A stretch of 64,000 bases of DNA, from positions 620,001 through 684,000 of the forward strand of contig VNKQ01000003.1 in the NCBI GenBank assembly GCA_016508695.1. Direction: 5' to 3'. This document shows, piece by piece, positions 1 to 12,227 of the stretch (its first letter is position 1; every line of letters begins with the position of its first letter). The stretch is from Hyphodiscus hymeniophilus (Eukaryota; Ascomycota; Leotiomycetes; Helotiales; Hyphodiscaceae). Both the position numbers and the translations under genes were made by a program. The notes under the pieces were generated by a model. That model saw nothing but the letters and a program-made list of their open reading frames with translations, made no database searches and was not told the DNA's origin.

Positions 1-674
1 CTGCCTCCTCTCGGTGCCTCTTCGTCGCCTCAGCTTTGATACTCGCGATCTGTCGTTCAAGATTGGACAGCGTGGATGTGCAGCGTGAGGACCAGGCGGA
101 GAGTGTAGAGAGCATAGAGGGGATGCTGTTTGGCGGTAGATCGCGCAGGGGTGAGACGGATGATATGAGCACGGTTTTGTTGTGTGGGTCTAGCATTCCT
201 TGCACCAAGCCGGCGTAGATCGCTGAAATTACCAGGTCTTCCAGTTCTCTCTCTGTCTGCAAGCCCAGCGCTGAAAGCAGGTTTGCATAATTGAGATCCG
301 CGGGGTTCTTGGCGAGGGTCAGGAAGGAAAGCTGGCGGAGCTTGAGCGTTTGTGCTTCGTTCAGGACTGGGAGATCAGGAGTTGATGTGTAGGTCGCGTA
401 GGTGCCGTAGCTGAAAATCTTGAGGAGGGTGAGAGATGAGGAGTAGTCGGGGGATGTGGTGAGGGATTGGATTTGCGGTGCGGTGAGCAGTTCGGCGAAA
501 ATGAATGTATTTGGGGCGGTCGTTGCGCGGGCGATTAGATCGGCAGCGGCCCGTGGGGACGAGGCAGATTTGGTGAGTGCAAGGAAGGGCTGGAGATGTA
601 TGTCAGTAGGAGATTGGGAGCTCTAGAGAATGGCGAGTTACCTCCAATGCGTTCAGCGATTTGGTTTGCTCCAT
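1..674 (-). CDS. csn7: COP9 signalosome subunit 7, 5' part (runs off the left edge)
   Basis: Subunit of the COP9 signalosome, the nuclear complex that removes Nedd8 from cullin-RING ubiquitin ligases. Exon 1 is 674-642 and encodes an 11-residue start (MEQTKSLNALE). A 52-nt intron (641-590, GTAACT donor, TCTCCAG acceptor) follows, then exon 2 from 589 to beyond position 1, so the C-terminus is missing. About 207 residues are visible. The segment LLKIFSYGTYATYTS, followed by LNEAQTLKLRQLSFLTLAKN, is the PCI-domain start typical of fungal CSN7, and a winged-helix part and a Lys/Glu-rich helix follow. This is recognised from family knowledge. The start is the only ATG that splices into the PCI frame. 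Confidence 0.9.
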
Positions 675-716
675 TTCGAGTGTAGTTAGGAGTATGTGGA
701 GTTGGGTGGGTATTGG

Positions 717-741
717 GTAGGTAACTACCTACCTTAGGTAC
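717..741. repeat. GTAGGTA/TACCTA imperfect inverted motif near csn7
   Basis: GGTAGGTAACTACCTACC forms opposed GGTAG and CTACC arms, followed directly by TTAGGTACG. The same words recur in other intergenic regions of this window (8461-8480, 43745-43755, 53051-53092, 59204-59212) and almost never inside the genes. It is a dispersed promoter-type motif of unknown function. Confidence 0.5.
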
Positions 742-3700
742 GACGGAGCCTCAGAGACAAGGCTGGCGAAGGTCGTAAGGGAAGTGGTGGGGACGAAAAG
801 CAGGAGTCAGGTGATTGGATACCTAAGGTGGCAGGGGCACGAAGAGTTTCAGTCAGCCCAGCAGCAGCCCGAAGCCTCCTACGCAGACCTTTTTCACTTC
901 GGTCTATCTGTCAAGCCTGTCCCTGGAAATCTTTGCTGAGTCCGGGTTAAGGCCGCAGCAAGGCTTAAGCAACGCCTTGTCTCAGGATAATAACCCTTTA
1001 CACTCGTACGGCTTGCGTTCATTCCACAGCCTCGTCATGCCTGCACGGCCCGCAAGCTTTGGCCTGTTTTGCTATGTCCCGCTCAGATCTCACCGGTGCA
1101 AAGAGCTCATCTTATTCGCCTTGCGTTCCCTGTCAGTTTGCCTCTCTACCGGTGAATATTAGTCCCAGGACAATATAGGGCTTTATCCTGCGAGATCACG
1201 GCACATATCACTACTACCTGGTCACGGGAGATGCTCGAGGTGAGTATTTTAGCTATTCGGCTATTATAATGCTTACGTATCGTATGGTAAGATTCATCGT
1301 AGAGGTCAGGATGTATTATTGCCTCAGACGTACTTCGTAAGTCTTTGTATCTTGCTTGATGGGATACCGATATTAAAAGTAAGATTAAAGATTGACGCTG
1401 GGTTGCCGCTCCTCCAAATCAGTTCGATGGTCCTCTCACTGATCATCTCCCAACAATCATTCATGACATGGAGAGACTTCTTAACATTACAGTAGAAGTG
1501 CGAGGGTGCCTAACTCCACCGTTCGTAGCACTTTCCCAGGGAAATAGAGACCGGCAGTCCGGCCAGTGCGCCAGTATTTGAATCACCCATATGTTCTTTC
1601 GGCTTTGAGTTATTGGCCAAAAACCCAAAGCGCTGCAAGCCTGCAACATGCCTTCCGCGAGCTGAAACCCCGGCTTAGGCCCCGGTATGCTTATGAGCAC
1701 TATCGAATCAAAAGACCCAGACTGCTGGAATTGATCAGATTGGTCAATTCACACCTTATTTCGAACATGTAAGGAGGTGTAACGGTGTGGGACAGCACTG
1801 CAGCAGGGTGCACGCGATGTGCTTCTCATCGGCTTAACTTTGAGAGAGCACAGGTGTGGTGATACTGACATTGCACGGGGGATAGAGTCTGGCATTCTGC
1901 GCCCGTATTGAAATACCTGATATCAAGAGCATTTCAGGCTGTATCCTCTCCTCGACTCGATCGAGTTGTTCATCGAGTGTCTGGCGAGTAACGACCTCGT
2001 GATTTACAGCACTTCCAATTGGGTTGATTCCTAAAGATTAAAGAGGGTGTGGCCGTGGCCGTTTGCTGGCCGCATGCACTGCTTCACTCATTCCCTACGG
2101 TGACATGCAGCAAGAGTGCGCGAGCCGTTTTATTGCAGGTGTGGTTGCATCATCTTCTTCCCTGCAATAGGGCAGAAGAGGGAAATAGACTTGACAGATT
2201 GAGGGATTAGAATCCTCCAAGATATACATATTGAATGGACGCGGAGAAGAGACACCTGCTCTGACACATGACTCTCCTTGCGTACGAGTTTTGATTCTAG
2301 GGGTCTGCTCTTATGCTACATTCACTTTTCTTCGAAGGGGTCGGGAATCTGTAAACAATTGGTGCAGTCTGACCGTCTGACGGCATAGAGTATGTGTAAT
2401 CATGTCTACTGTACAAGGCAAATGAGCGCTCAGTAGCCGGGAAGAAGGCTGAGGACGTTATACACGAAGGACTCGGAAGGAGGCTTTTGAATGAGACCAC
2501 TGGGTAGGGGGCGGGTCTCAGGGCTGATGGTAATCGGTGTATTTCCCGTGCCACCCAATTCCGACCCATGCAGACTCTCTGCAAGCAACCCTCCCGTCGC
2601 CGTCTATCCGTTGCCCTGCAGCTCACGTGCATGGTTACTGTGCTGCACCATCAGAGTGTCTGCAGCGGTAGGTTTGAGGGCCGAGGGAGAGTAAGCAGGA
2701 GGAACAATCGCGCTATGGCATCGTACGAGTGGAGAATTTCGTATGAGGGGCAACTCGAATGAAGAGACGCGTTGAGATGCATCTCACTTTCCCTGGCTTG
2801 TACACCCCACGACTACAGCTCCCTGACGCCAACAAGATATCTGATGGATTGGGCTACTACTTACTGCCTTGTTGGCTGTGTGACCTTTTCGTCTTTACCA
2901 CAACAAGGTCAACTCAGCAAGGCCCTTGCACCTCAGAATATATAAAATTATGTATAACTATCCCTCCGATCTGAGTAGATAGACATTGGCTTTACACATT
3001 TTAATAGTTGCAGTCTACTAATCATCCATCCTCATTCAAACCCCAGCAGGAACTGATTGCCGGTAGATTACGGAGTACCTTTAGCTCTTCCATCGACTAT
3101 GTAGTGTTAATCTCATCCCATCCCACATCCTGGCATTTGTTAATCTAGGCAAAAAGTGTCACAAGCAACCTCATCCTGTCTCACATCTCATCAAATAAAA
3201 CAGGAAACTCAACAATAGACTTTCATGGCCGGCCCGAACGGTTGCCGACCAATCATCTGAGAGTAGCACGGAAGCAAGATATAGGGCAGCAGATGTGGAT
3301 CGAACAAATGGTGACAACCTCCAGAACTAATGAGCACCAAGACAAGAATGAGCAATTTAGTTATAGTGCAAAGTAGCCACTGACTCGTAACTCTGCCCCA
3401 TATCTAAGGTTTTACACTTATCGGTGGTGGCGCAGCACAGGGCGAAAGAGATCCAAGACAATGTTCGATGCAGGCTGGAGCAGAACGGATTTCTGGCAGA
3501 CTCTTCGAGATTGCGCACCCTGAGACACTGCAGATGAAGAATCGTACCAAAACGCATTCAATAGTAAGGTCGACTTCTTCCCTCGTAATTAAGCCAATCG
3601 CTAGAAGTACCCACCAGTGGAGTAATCAGAAGGGGCAGTATAACTCAACTGCTGCCTCTATCAGCATCAACTTCGCAACTTCGCAGTGAATGTGCTCAAA

Positions 3701-5210
3701 AGTGTGTTCTTTACGAAGTTCAAGTGCCTTATTCGAAAGGATCAGCAGGGATCTGTGATTTACGTAAGAGTGTGCCGTGAGTGCAATAACCCGCCGCTCG
3801 GTGGGACGGATACTTGGAACCGTTGTCAGCCCTATGTACCAGTGTAGATAAAGCCCTAGAGAAGAGCCGCTCCAGATGGGGAGCACAAAACCTTCGTATT
3901 TCATACACGGGACAAAGGTTCAAGGCCCTCGAAGGCCCCGAAAATAGCAAGTGAAGCGTAATAGGGCCTAGGCAGTTAATCTCGTGCTTCAATCATTGCA
4001 AGGGACCGGGACTGGTCAGCGTGCTCCCAGATGAGTGAGACCTTGCTAACGATGGACAAAAGATGGCTGGAGCTAATGGGGGTAGGGCTGAAGATGTCGA
4101 GTTAGTGATATTAGTGTAGACACCGTAGCACCGTAGCACCGAAACGCTGACGAGCGTCAAGGCTCGGCCTCCCCCTGCCAGACTCGTTCTCATCCCTGGA
4201 GCCCTGGACGAAGCCCCGTATATTCCCAAAACCCCGCTGTTTTGAGAGGCGTCTAGTGGATGGATGTGTCTGGTTCGCAGGTCACTCTCCTCGGCACACC
4301 CCCTCCTCCCTGGAAAAGGGCTGAAGAAGCGCGTGGGTAGGGCAACTGGGACAGGTTTCAGGGAAAACAGGAAGCCATGAACTCGTGACTTGGTCCTCCT
4401 CAGTTCTGTGCAAGCAATGAGTAACTCTGACATCTCGCTTAGTCGTATTGTCCACTTGGACGAGGAGAGCGAAGTGCTTACTTGCTCGTACTACTTGCAT
4501 TTGGTTCTTGTTGCGAGACAATGATTGAGGCTAGGCAGCTTACTTACTGCACGAACGAGCAGACATGAGAGTGAGAAGGCGGCGAAAGCGCGAAGGCTGA
4601 AAAGAGCGGTTGGACTTCCATACTGGTAGAGCTGGTAGATAGAGTTGCCAGAGTAAAAGTACTCGATGTCAGATACTCTAGAGAGTACGCCGAACGACTG
4701 TAGATGAACCAAATCCAGGGGTTTCCAATAAACAGTCCTGACTCCTCAGTGATGGTATCTGACTTCAGAAACCACAGCCTTGAGTCCGCTTTCCCACCTG
4801 ACCCCCCGGGACACCCATCCCCCCCTTGTCCGCGCACTAACACCCGAGTCCCACCTCCTCTCCTCCTCCATGTACAAGCATGAGCTCTGGTTCTTTGCTC
4901 CGTCCTCTGCTACTAATCAATCACCAGAATCTTTTCCTCCCCTTCTTGCCCTTGTTCAGCCTGGCTAACCCTCCTCCTCCTCCTTGTCCTCCTAGCCTTC
5001 CTCGCAACCACCTACCTACTCCTCGTCTCGCCCGCATCTCCGCTATGTACTGAACAGCTACCCACGATCCTGACACCTGGTAGATCTCATGTATCTTACT
5101 ACGCCCACCACCAGCGTTTAGTCTGCTTCCGCTGTTCGTCAGCCGCCGAGGAGCCAGAGTCTGAACGAATTAACTCCGACTGCCCGACTCTCACCACTTC
5201 TTCCCCTCTA

Positions 5211-5230
5211 CCTCGACCTCGACCTCGACC
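5211..5230 (+). repeat. CTCGAC short tandem repeat in the C2H2 gene leader
   Basis: A hexamer of the CCTCGA/CTCGAC type occurs just over three times in a pyrimidine-rich stretch 330 nt before the likely start codon. It probably belongs to the 5' untranslated leader. Confidence 0.6.
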
Positions 5231-5561
5231 TTGACTACAGCCCTCACCTTTCTCACCACTCCCTCACCATCTTCCACTCCTCGCAGCCTGCACCTCCCCG
5301 CCATACGCCCTCATCTGTCACATATCCCGATCAGGTCATCGTTATTGGCTCTCTCACTCCCTGGCAGATTTCTCTTCTCTTTCTATATTGTACATTTTCC
5401 GAGAATTAGATATTCATGTCCTGCCTTCGTTTCTTTCATGCACTCGGCTCTTCCGAACAAGTTCGCCACTTACGAAGCCAGACTGTTTAAGACGTTCAAG
5501 TCGCAAGACCCACTTCGTTCCTGAATCTATCCCTCAACTTGTGGTAACCAATACTTGCATC

Positions 5562-7895
5562 ATGGAGATACCTCGTCGTGGCTCAAGGCCAGCCCTGGCA
5601 CTACCCGAGATCTATGTGCATGGCTCGAATCCTCCTGATCGGTTTCGAACTTCCAGCAGATCTACTTCCTATAACTCAGCATCCTCACCTTCGACTGCAC
5701 CGGGGCCAATGTCTATACCGCACGCCAGAGATCCTGTTCCTCCCCCTCTACCACCGCCGCGACACCTGGCAGACATCGCAGATGGTGGAAACAACGGACC
5801 TGATATTGCGTGGCAATGGGGCAACTCTCATGAAGGCAACGGCTGGGGGTGCCCTGTGTCATCAGTCGCGCCAGGGTCGAGTCTATACGGAGGAGGCTTT
5901 GCAAGCAAGAAGAGTATGATGGAAGATCGACCAGAGTCTGCACGCCGAATGAGTTCCACATCTACGGTCAAGTCAATCAGTGATCTGGAGCGGCAAGAGA
6001 ACCACTTTCCAAGAATTGACGAAGGATATGCAAGTCTTTCTGGAACTAGTATTGGGTCGAACAGGTCAGTACTTTCATCAAACGTTTACGTTCGTGTGAC
6101 TTGCTGCCAATGCCCATATAACATTTTAATCGAACCAATGGTCTATTCAGACTTCCTAGTGACATAACATGTCTTCCCGCAGACCTGTCTTTTATTGCAT
6201 AGACAGCCAGACATTTCGCTTGCTAACCACTTTCTCCCATAGATCGAAGTACCACGATTCCCTATCATCGAGGGCTGGTTTTCAAAGCTCAGTGCATGAC
6301 AAGTTTCGCACCAATGCTCAAGCATACGATAAATCGCTATTACAGAAATTGGATGCCAGAAGAGCGAGCGACAACAAGACGCCTCCCCAAGGTTATTCGA
6401 ATTCAGCATTCAGCACATCCCTGCACGATGGCTCTCCCACTTCGCGAATAGCTTTGGAACAACGATACCCCCAACAGCTGAAGCCGTTGTCCCTGCCAAT
6501 CATCACGAGTCGTCCAGGGCTGTCGGAAAGTCCCTTAGCTAGATGGGCAGATACCCCACCGTCTTCTGCGATATCACCTGGAAATTCTTACACCAGATAT
6601 GGGATGCAAAGTCACAATGATTACAGATCACCAAGCGACACCGCAGATACGGATAGCGTCGCAACGAGAGAAAGTTATGATCGAAGAATCTCCCCTGACA
6701 ACGACGTTGACTTCCAGATGGAGGAGACTGGGCTAAGGCGACTCCACATTGAGGATTATGCTAGCCGGCCGGAGGCATACTCACCAGGTTCTACAGCGGG
6801 ACAAAAGAGGCGCGCTTCGTCACCGCCTCGTGATGACGGTCACTCCTTGCACACAGTAGGCAGTCAAAGTAATCTCTTTCGGCGACGAGAGTCACTATCG
6901 CGGACATCGCCAAGCCCACGGTTTCATTCAACGTCAGGTTCAATGTCATCGACTGCGTCTGGCCCAAGGAGCAATTCGTACGCCTCAACTTTGTCAATTA
7001 CGGCAAGCAGCCTCACAAGCATGAACTCATATGGCCGACTATCACCAGGGGGCATCTCACCAGTACCCACCGATGACAGCGACTCTCCATATGTCACCTC
7101 ACTGTCTCTAAACCCCAGCCCGCGAGGGTCTCTTTCCAGAACAAATCATGAACGGATTCTTTCAGAAACCAGACCCATCATGACCTCTCGGAATTTGTCA
7201 GACAACATCAATCAGGCTAAGCAAAACCAACCGCCAAAGATGCAAGGCATTTTTACATGCGAATGCTGTCCCAAAAAGCCAAAGAAATTCGATTGTCAAG
7301 ATGACCTCAAGTAATTCCTCCTATAAAAGCATCATTCCGCAGTCGCTAACGTAAACCACCTAGTGCGCACGAGCAGGAGAAACAGTATGAATGTGCATAT
7401 TGTCGTAACCGCTTTAAAAACAAAAATGAAGCGGAACGCCATCAAAATTCGCTGCACCTGCGACGTCATTCATGGTCCTGCGCAGCATTGTCTGGATATG
7501 CGGCAGTGTTCCATGACTCTCCGACAAGGCCCAACGAAGCTGACACCTGTGGGTACTGTGGGGAGGATTTCCCACGTTCAGGGATCTCCTCCCCATCTCC
7601 ATCGGGTCACCAGATTTCAATCGCCACAGAACGTGACTGGGAGGTACGCATAATACATTTACAGGAAATGCACAAATTTGGAGAGTGCAATCACGCAAAG
7701 AAGTTCTTCAGAGCGGATCACTTCAGGCAACATCTGAAGCACAGTCATGCAGGCACTAGCGGAAAGTGGACGAATATGTTGGAGAATGCCTGTATGAAGG
7801 ATGAACCTCTTCCTGAACCACTCAGGGGACCAGAGAGAGTCAGCCCTGGGGGTCCAAGGGTGGGTAGGATCAACGAAGAAGATGAGATTATTTGA
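5562..7895 (+). CDS. C2H2-type zinc-finger protein, Ser-rich, probable transcription factor
   Basis: Proposed exons are 5562-6064, 6243-7310 and 7364-7895 (about 700 aa). The first ~525 residues are low-complexity, rich in Ser, Pro, Arg and Tyr, with many SP phosphorylation-type sites. The C-terminal ~175 residues carry Cys/His pairs: CECC...CQDDLNAHE, then YECAYCRNRFKNKNEAERH with a second His, then CGYCGEDF, and finally HFRQHLKHSH. The finger order is only complete once intron 2 (7311-7363) is removed, which supports that splice. Intron 1 has two in-frame acceptors, at 6182 and 6242. The second has the better branch site (GCTAAC) and pyrimidine tract, so I chose it. Nuclear DNA binding is inferred from the fingers. 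I do not recognise a named orthologue. The ATG is the first in the frame after a long C/T-rich leader. Confidence 0.8.
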
Positions 7896-9386
7896 AGGCG
7901 ATAACGACTGATTTGGATGATCCTGTCGAAAGTGTGAAACCCGGGATTTGGAATTTTCGGTAAACTAAAAGGAGACCGAGAATGCAGTGGAGGGAGGCGT
8001 CTTTCCTGCATCAACACAAAATACCCTGCCCGATCCTAATTTTCCAGCACATCATTTCTTGCATATCATACATCATTGCATTATCTTGGCAGCTTTGGGG
8101 GGAGAAACACATGGTTAGTCTTTCCATGAAGGAAAAGATGGCATATTACACTGCATGGCGTATGGAGATCCAATTTTATATTCGCATCACATCTGGAAGG
8201 AAGCGTGGCTACACAGGACTGGTTTTTATGGATCGGCGTTGGATAGGTACGGTAAGGACTGGCTATGTGGTATATATTGGCCTTTGCTTGTAAAAAGAAA
8301 AACGGGCCAAAGCAGAATAGCTTGGGTAATGAGATAACGACGATATAACTTGCACTTACTTGTAAGCGGCATTACAGTCTTTTCACTTTTTCACAGTTGA
8401 TGATGCGTGATTCCGATCATCATGGCAACAGATGGCAAGCTAGTTACCGAAAACCTTCAAGCTAAGGTAGGTAGGTAGGTCTGTGAACTCAGTAGCTCGT
8501 GCCCCTATTTCATTATTTTAGCGAATATCTACCACGCGAGTCGCTACCTCAGCCGCTGAATTTTGGGCTTGCGCATCTCGCACTGTCGCACCAATCACTT
8601 AACGCGGCTCGGAAAGGCTAAAAGCTATAGCTTCAACCAACCCCTCATAGGTACGTGCGTGGTTGACGTATTTGTGATTCTCTCCCGCCCTTTTTGCGCC
8701 TCCTCTGGCGCTTAGTCAGATGTCGCTTATTTTTGCTATGGAGGAGCGAGAAAGTCCGAAAAGATCGTGAGATGTTGAAGCTCCAGAGTTTAGATCCCAT
8801 TCAGGCTTGCTACTTCTGTCCAGATTAGACTAGGCGACGGAAGGGGGAGATCAAGCAGGTACGCTACCACATTGCTGAGGAGCAGACTCGAACAGGTAGC
8901 AGTAGTTGGGGGCCACCATCACCATCGAGTTTAACCACTCTCGGCATCAACCGAAGCACCTCCACATGTACGGTGCAGAAGAACGAAGACCTACAGTGCC
9001 GCAAAGAGTTACGAATGACCTTCCTTTTACGTTTCGTTTATATTTTGTTCTGGAATTGATTAGATCAGCTATGTGGTAAGCCTGTATCTGCAGGCGGCGA
9101 GAACGCATTGGCACCTCTCACGTAACCATTTCAGATTCGAGTCACAAAAGTCAACCGAGCTTGACAAATGTGATACACGAAGTACCCCTAGAGTTTTGAT
9201 GTAAGGCTGAATTCTGGTCTATTGTGCCACGCAGATTATAGCCTATGTCGGGGGTAATGGCAAAGAGCAGGGCTACCAAACCCATTACGGGCCATATCTT
9301 AGCCTTAACGGCAGACAACACGGGAGAGAACTACCCATGTGTCTGAATCGATTCCAAATCTGTCCATCCATGCCGAAGCTGTCCAT
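7896..9386. other. 1.5 kb convergent spacer, no gene seen
   Basis: It lies between the ends of two convergent genes. It contains their 3' untranslated regions and terminators, a GGTAGGTAGGTAGGT run at 8465-8480, and no ORF with coding character. Confidence 0.6.
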
Positions 9387-11137
9387 CTAGAAGATTGCCA
9401 TCGCATTTGGGGGACTGGAAACGCCACCAGGCACTGGAAAGTAGTCAGTATGACTTTCACAAATAAGGAGCCTTCAGAGAAATAAAGGTTCTGGCAACAA
9501 GAAATTCAACACGGCTCAGTCCTCGAAAGGAGAGTTGGATATCCGGTGCAGTCACATTTGAATTTAGCCTATGCTAAAGCTAGGTACTTTCAACCCACGA
9601 CGTAGTTTTTGCCGGGTCACGAGAATACAAGTATTAAGAAAAGCGAGAAACTCACTGTTGAGAGGAATAGAACTGACGAAGAATGAGTAACGATTCAACT
9701 CTTTGCAAGTGCTTGCTAGAGCCTCGAGATCAAAGAGTTCTCCTATCGCGCTGGGGCATTAGTGCGCTTCCAGCAAGATTCAATAGTTCGCTCAACCTGG
9801 GGCTCTGAAGTCCCAATATAAACGCAAAGTCGACTCTGCTAGAGAGACCTCAGCAATTGAGGCTACTAACCAATTGGACAACCCCATCCAGCAAGGAGAT
9901 ACTCATGCATTGAGACCTCTCCGGGCGTAGGGTACACCTGTTTGACTTCGGATCAGTTCGAGCGCAGGTTGATTAAGCAGAAGACGCTAAGCAAAGGATC
10001 TCAAAGGCTGGGTCACTCACTTCCCACGAAATGGCATCTCCGGCAACAGCCGAGATTCCACTATCCCAAAGCCATTCCAAGGTCTCCAAGCAGGCCTCAA
10101 CTCCTGCATGCTTGGGCTCTTCCTGTGCGGCATATTCCTGCTTTTGCTGATCTGAAAATGATTCCCATTCGGGGATTACCCCTGTGCGGATGAACAGAAC
10201 ATCTCCCTTCCGGGGAGCAACCTCGTGGAACTTGCACATAGCCAGGAGTGTGGTGAATGGGATTGAGTGAGTTGAAAATGTCGAATAGGTGACTGGGGGC
10301 GATTGATGGCTAGCCCATTCTACATAATCCAACAGGATCCCACGGCCTAACCGATTAGAATTCGGGCCAGACATGAACACAGCAGAGATAGCGAGACTTA
10401 CCTGCAATTCCTTGCGAAGCCCAGTGTTGCAGCCCAATCCGATGATTCGATGAATCCATAATCTCATCCTTGGTAGTTCCGCCATAGAAAACTCGATCTT
10501 GAGAGGTCGAGGGATCTTTGGAATTACGAGGCTGTGAATAATGTCGAAATCCGTCCCATTGACTTGATTGTTCTATCCCAACATCAGTTCGAACCAAGGA
10601 GTGTATAAAGTAGCTAACGCCGGCAGCGGGAAGCCCATTGACGGATTGCTATCCAGTAGTAATTTGATCGAACTATGCCAGGAAAAAGAAGAAACTCACG
10701 GGGATTCATGTTATAGGCATCATCAAAGCAAGCGCCCCATCCGCTACCCCCAGGCCCATTCAAAGGTATGATGGTGTGTCCGCATTTCTGTCTGCCGAAC
10801 TGAGAGTACTCCAACTTCTTCATATCCCATCCTAAACCCACTCTTCTACCTGTCTTGATCTCTGAAGCAGCTGCAGCAGACACGATCTCGGGAGTGAGGA
10901 GAGACAAGCGACCTATGTGATTGTCAGTCGATAGCTCGTATTGATATAAAGCTTGGATATAATTGTATAGTGTGACTTACCTATCCCTTCGAGTTCGGAC
11001 GACGGGGCGCCCAACCAAACCCTCTTTGGATTTGGCAGGGAAGTAAATTTAGTATCATAGATGGCGGGATCATGACGCTTCTCCGAGGAGGCATCGCTTA
11101 AAGGGGAAGGACTCATGTTTGAAGCTATATCGTGCAT
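9387..11137 (-). CDS. Cyclase-family (kynurenine formamidase-like fold) hydrolase
   Basis: Seven exons, read high to low: 11137-10981, 10912-10700, 10572-10402, 10346-10021, 9937-9871, 9742-9656 and 9433-9387 (about 355 aa). Every junction keeps frame. The family (Pfam 'putative cyclase') covers formamidase-like amide or lactone hydrolases. Signatures visible: WLGAPSSELEGIG and LLTPEIV near the start; SSQWDGFRHY in exon 3, where bacterial members have HxGTHxDxPxH; GDVLFIRTG; GDAISWE; HEYLLAGWGCPIGELFDLE; and an SPPNAMAIF-type C-terminus. The Asp and final His of the metal motif are kept, but the His two before the Asp is Gln. The substrate is unknown. No signal peptide is obvious. The start at 11137 (MHDIAS) is chosen; an in-frame ATG at 11116 is an alternative. 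Confidence 0.85.
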
Positions 11138-12227
11138 CAAGGGTCTCGCGCGTTCGATGGGGTTTGTACGACCATAGCAACCTCTCCTCAGATAGCTTCT
11201 ATGGTTTAATGTAGCGGACGAGGTTGGAAAATCATCACGTGTGGTCGCAGAGTGAGTGCCCCCGCCCCCACCTTCGGCGTTTCGCTTCAAAGATAACCCG
11301 CATAGCGAGCCCCTTTCCACAGAACAGACGTCACGTCAGGTTGAGTGTCTATCTGCCTCTGTATAATGTAGAGCCGCCTCGTTTTGAGTTACTCAAAGAT
11401 GTTCAGCGGATCACTATCTCAAGAGTTAATATAGCGTGTTCTGGATCGTCGTAGTACAGGACAAACATATAAACGACTGGCTATTACCAATGATGTTTTC
11501 ATAACCTCCGAGTAGTGGTGAGCCAAGAAATGCTTCCAAATTCTGGCAGAGTAAAAAGACAAATAGAGTGGCTTCATCAAACCCGGCAATGATGCCAGAA
11601 TTTTATGGTCTGAGAGAAATGATTTTTGGGCACGTAGTATTACGTACTCAGCCTGGTAAGGGTGAAACAAAAAACTCTATCAATGAAGATAATGATGGAA
11701 AGTGCGAAAGGTAGGGAACTGGCAAGAGCGTGAATATGATCCTTCTCAGCAATTAAATCGAGGTAGGTATCGTATTCCGTGTTACTACAAATCCAACCCT
11801 ATGAAAAGTACAAAAGATAAGAGTTCAGAGCCCAGACGTCTCATCGAACTCCCTTCAGCGACTCTACTAAAGGCCAAACCGATTGATAGCCGCAGTCCTT
11901 GGCAAGACGAACCCAGAAAGAAACCGCCTAGGAGAAAAACCAAGCACGTGAAGGAAGATACTTGAGGTTTAATAAGTAGAATCATTGGAATCGTTGGCAG
12001 ATTTTTATGTCATTCCTTTCCTGTGCATCGTAAGTGTTGAAGAAAGGAACGTTCAGGTCACTTGACGTTTGACGGCTTGAAGCAGAAGTCATGCTGATCG
12101 AGATAATCTCATTGTGGAGAGGACTAGCTGACGTCTCAGCCTTATAGGTCCCCAATACATACATCGCAAGTAACCTATTCTCCCACCCATGAAACCAGAA
12201 ACAATGCCAAACACCATCAAATGCAAA
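11138..12227. other. 1.1 kb intergenic region
   Basis: It is upstream of the cyclase gene and downstream of ufd2, with both genes on the minus strand. An 87-codon Lys/Arg/Pro-rich frame on the plus strand at 11702-11965 has no convincing start or homology. Nothing else was seen. Confidence 0.55.

Larger units (their letters stand above)
675..5561. other. 4.9 kb intergenic region, no supportable gene
   Basis: This is the space between the divergent csn7 and the C2H2 gene. All open frames are short (below about 150 codons), most lack an ATG, and none resembles a known protein. The right part, from about 4780, is C/T-rich with CTCC and CTCGAC runs and is probably the promoter and 5' leader of the zinc-finger gene. 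GTAGGTA/CCTAAGGTA motifs lie near 717-741 and 820-830, close to csn7, and a TACGGAGTA copy lies near 3069-3077. A non-coding transcript or unrecognised small genes cannot be excluded. Confidence 0.6.
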
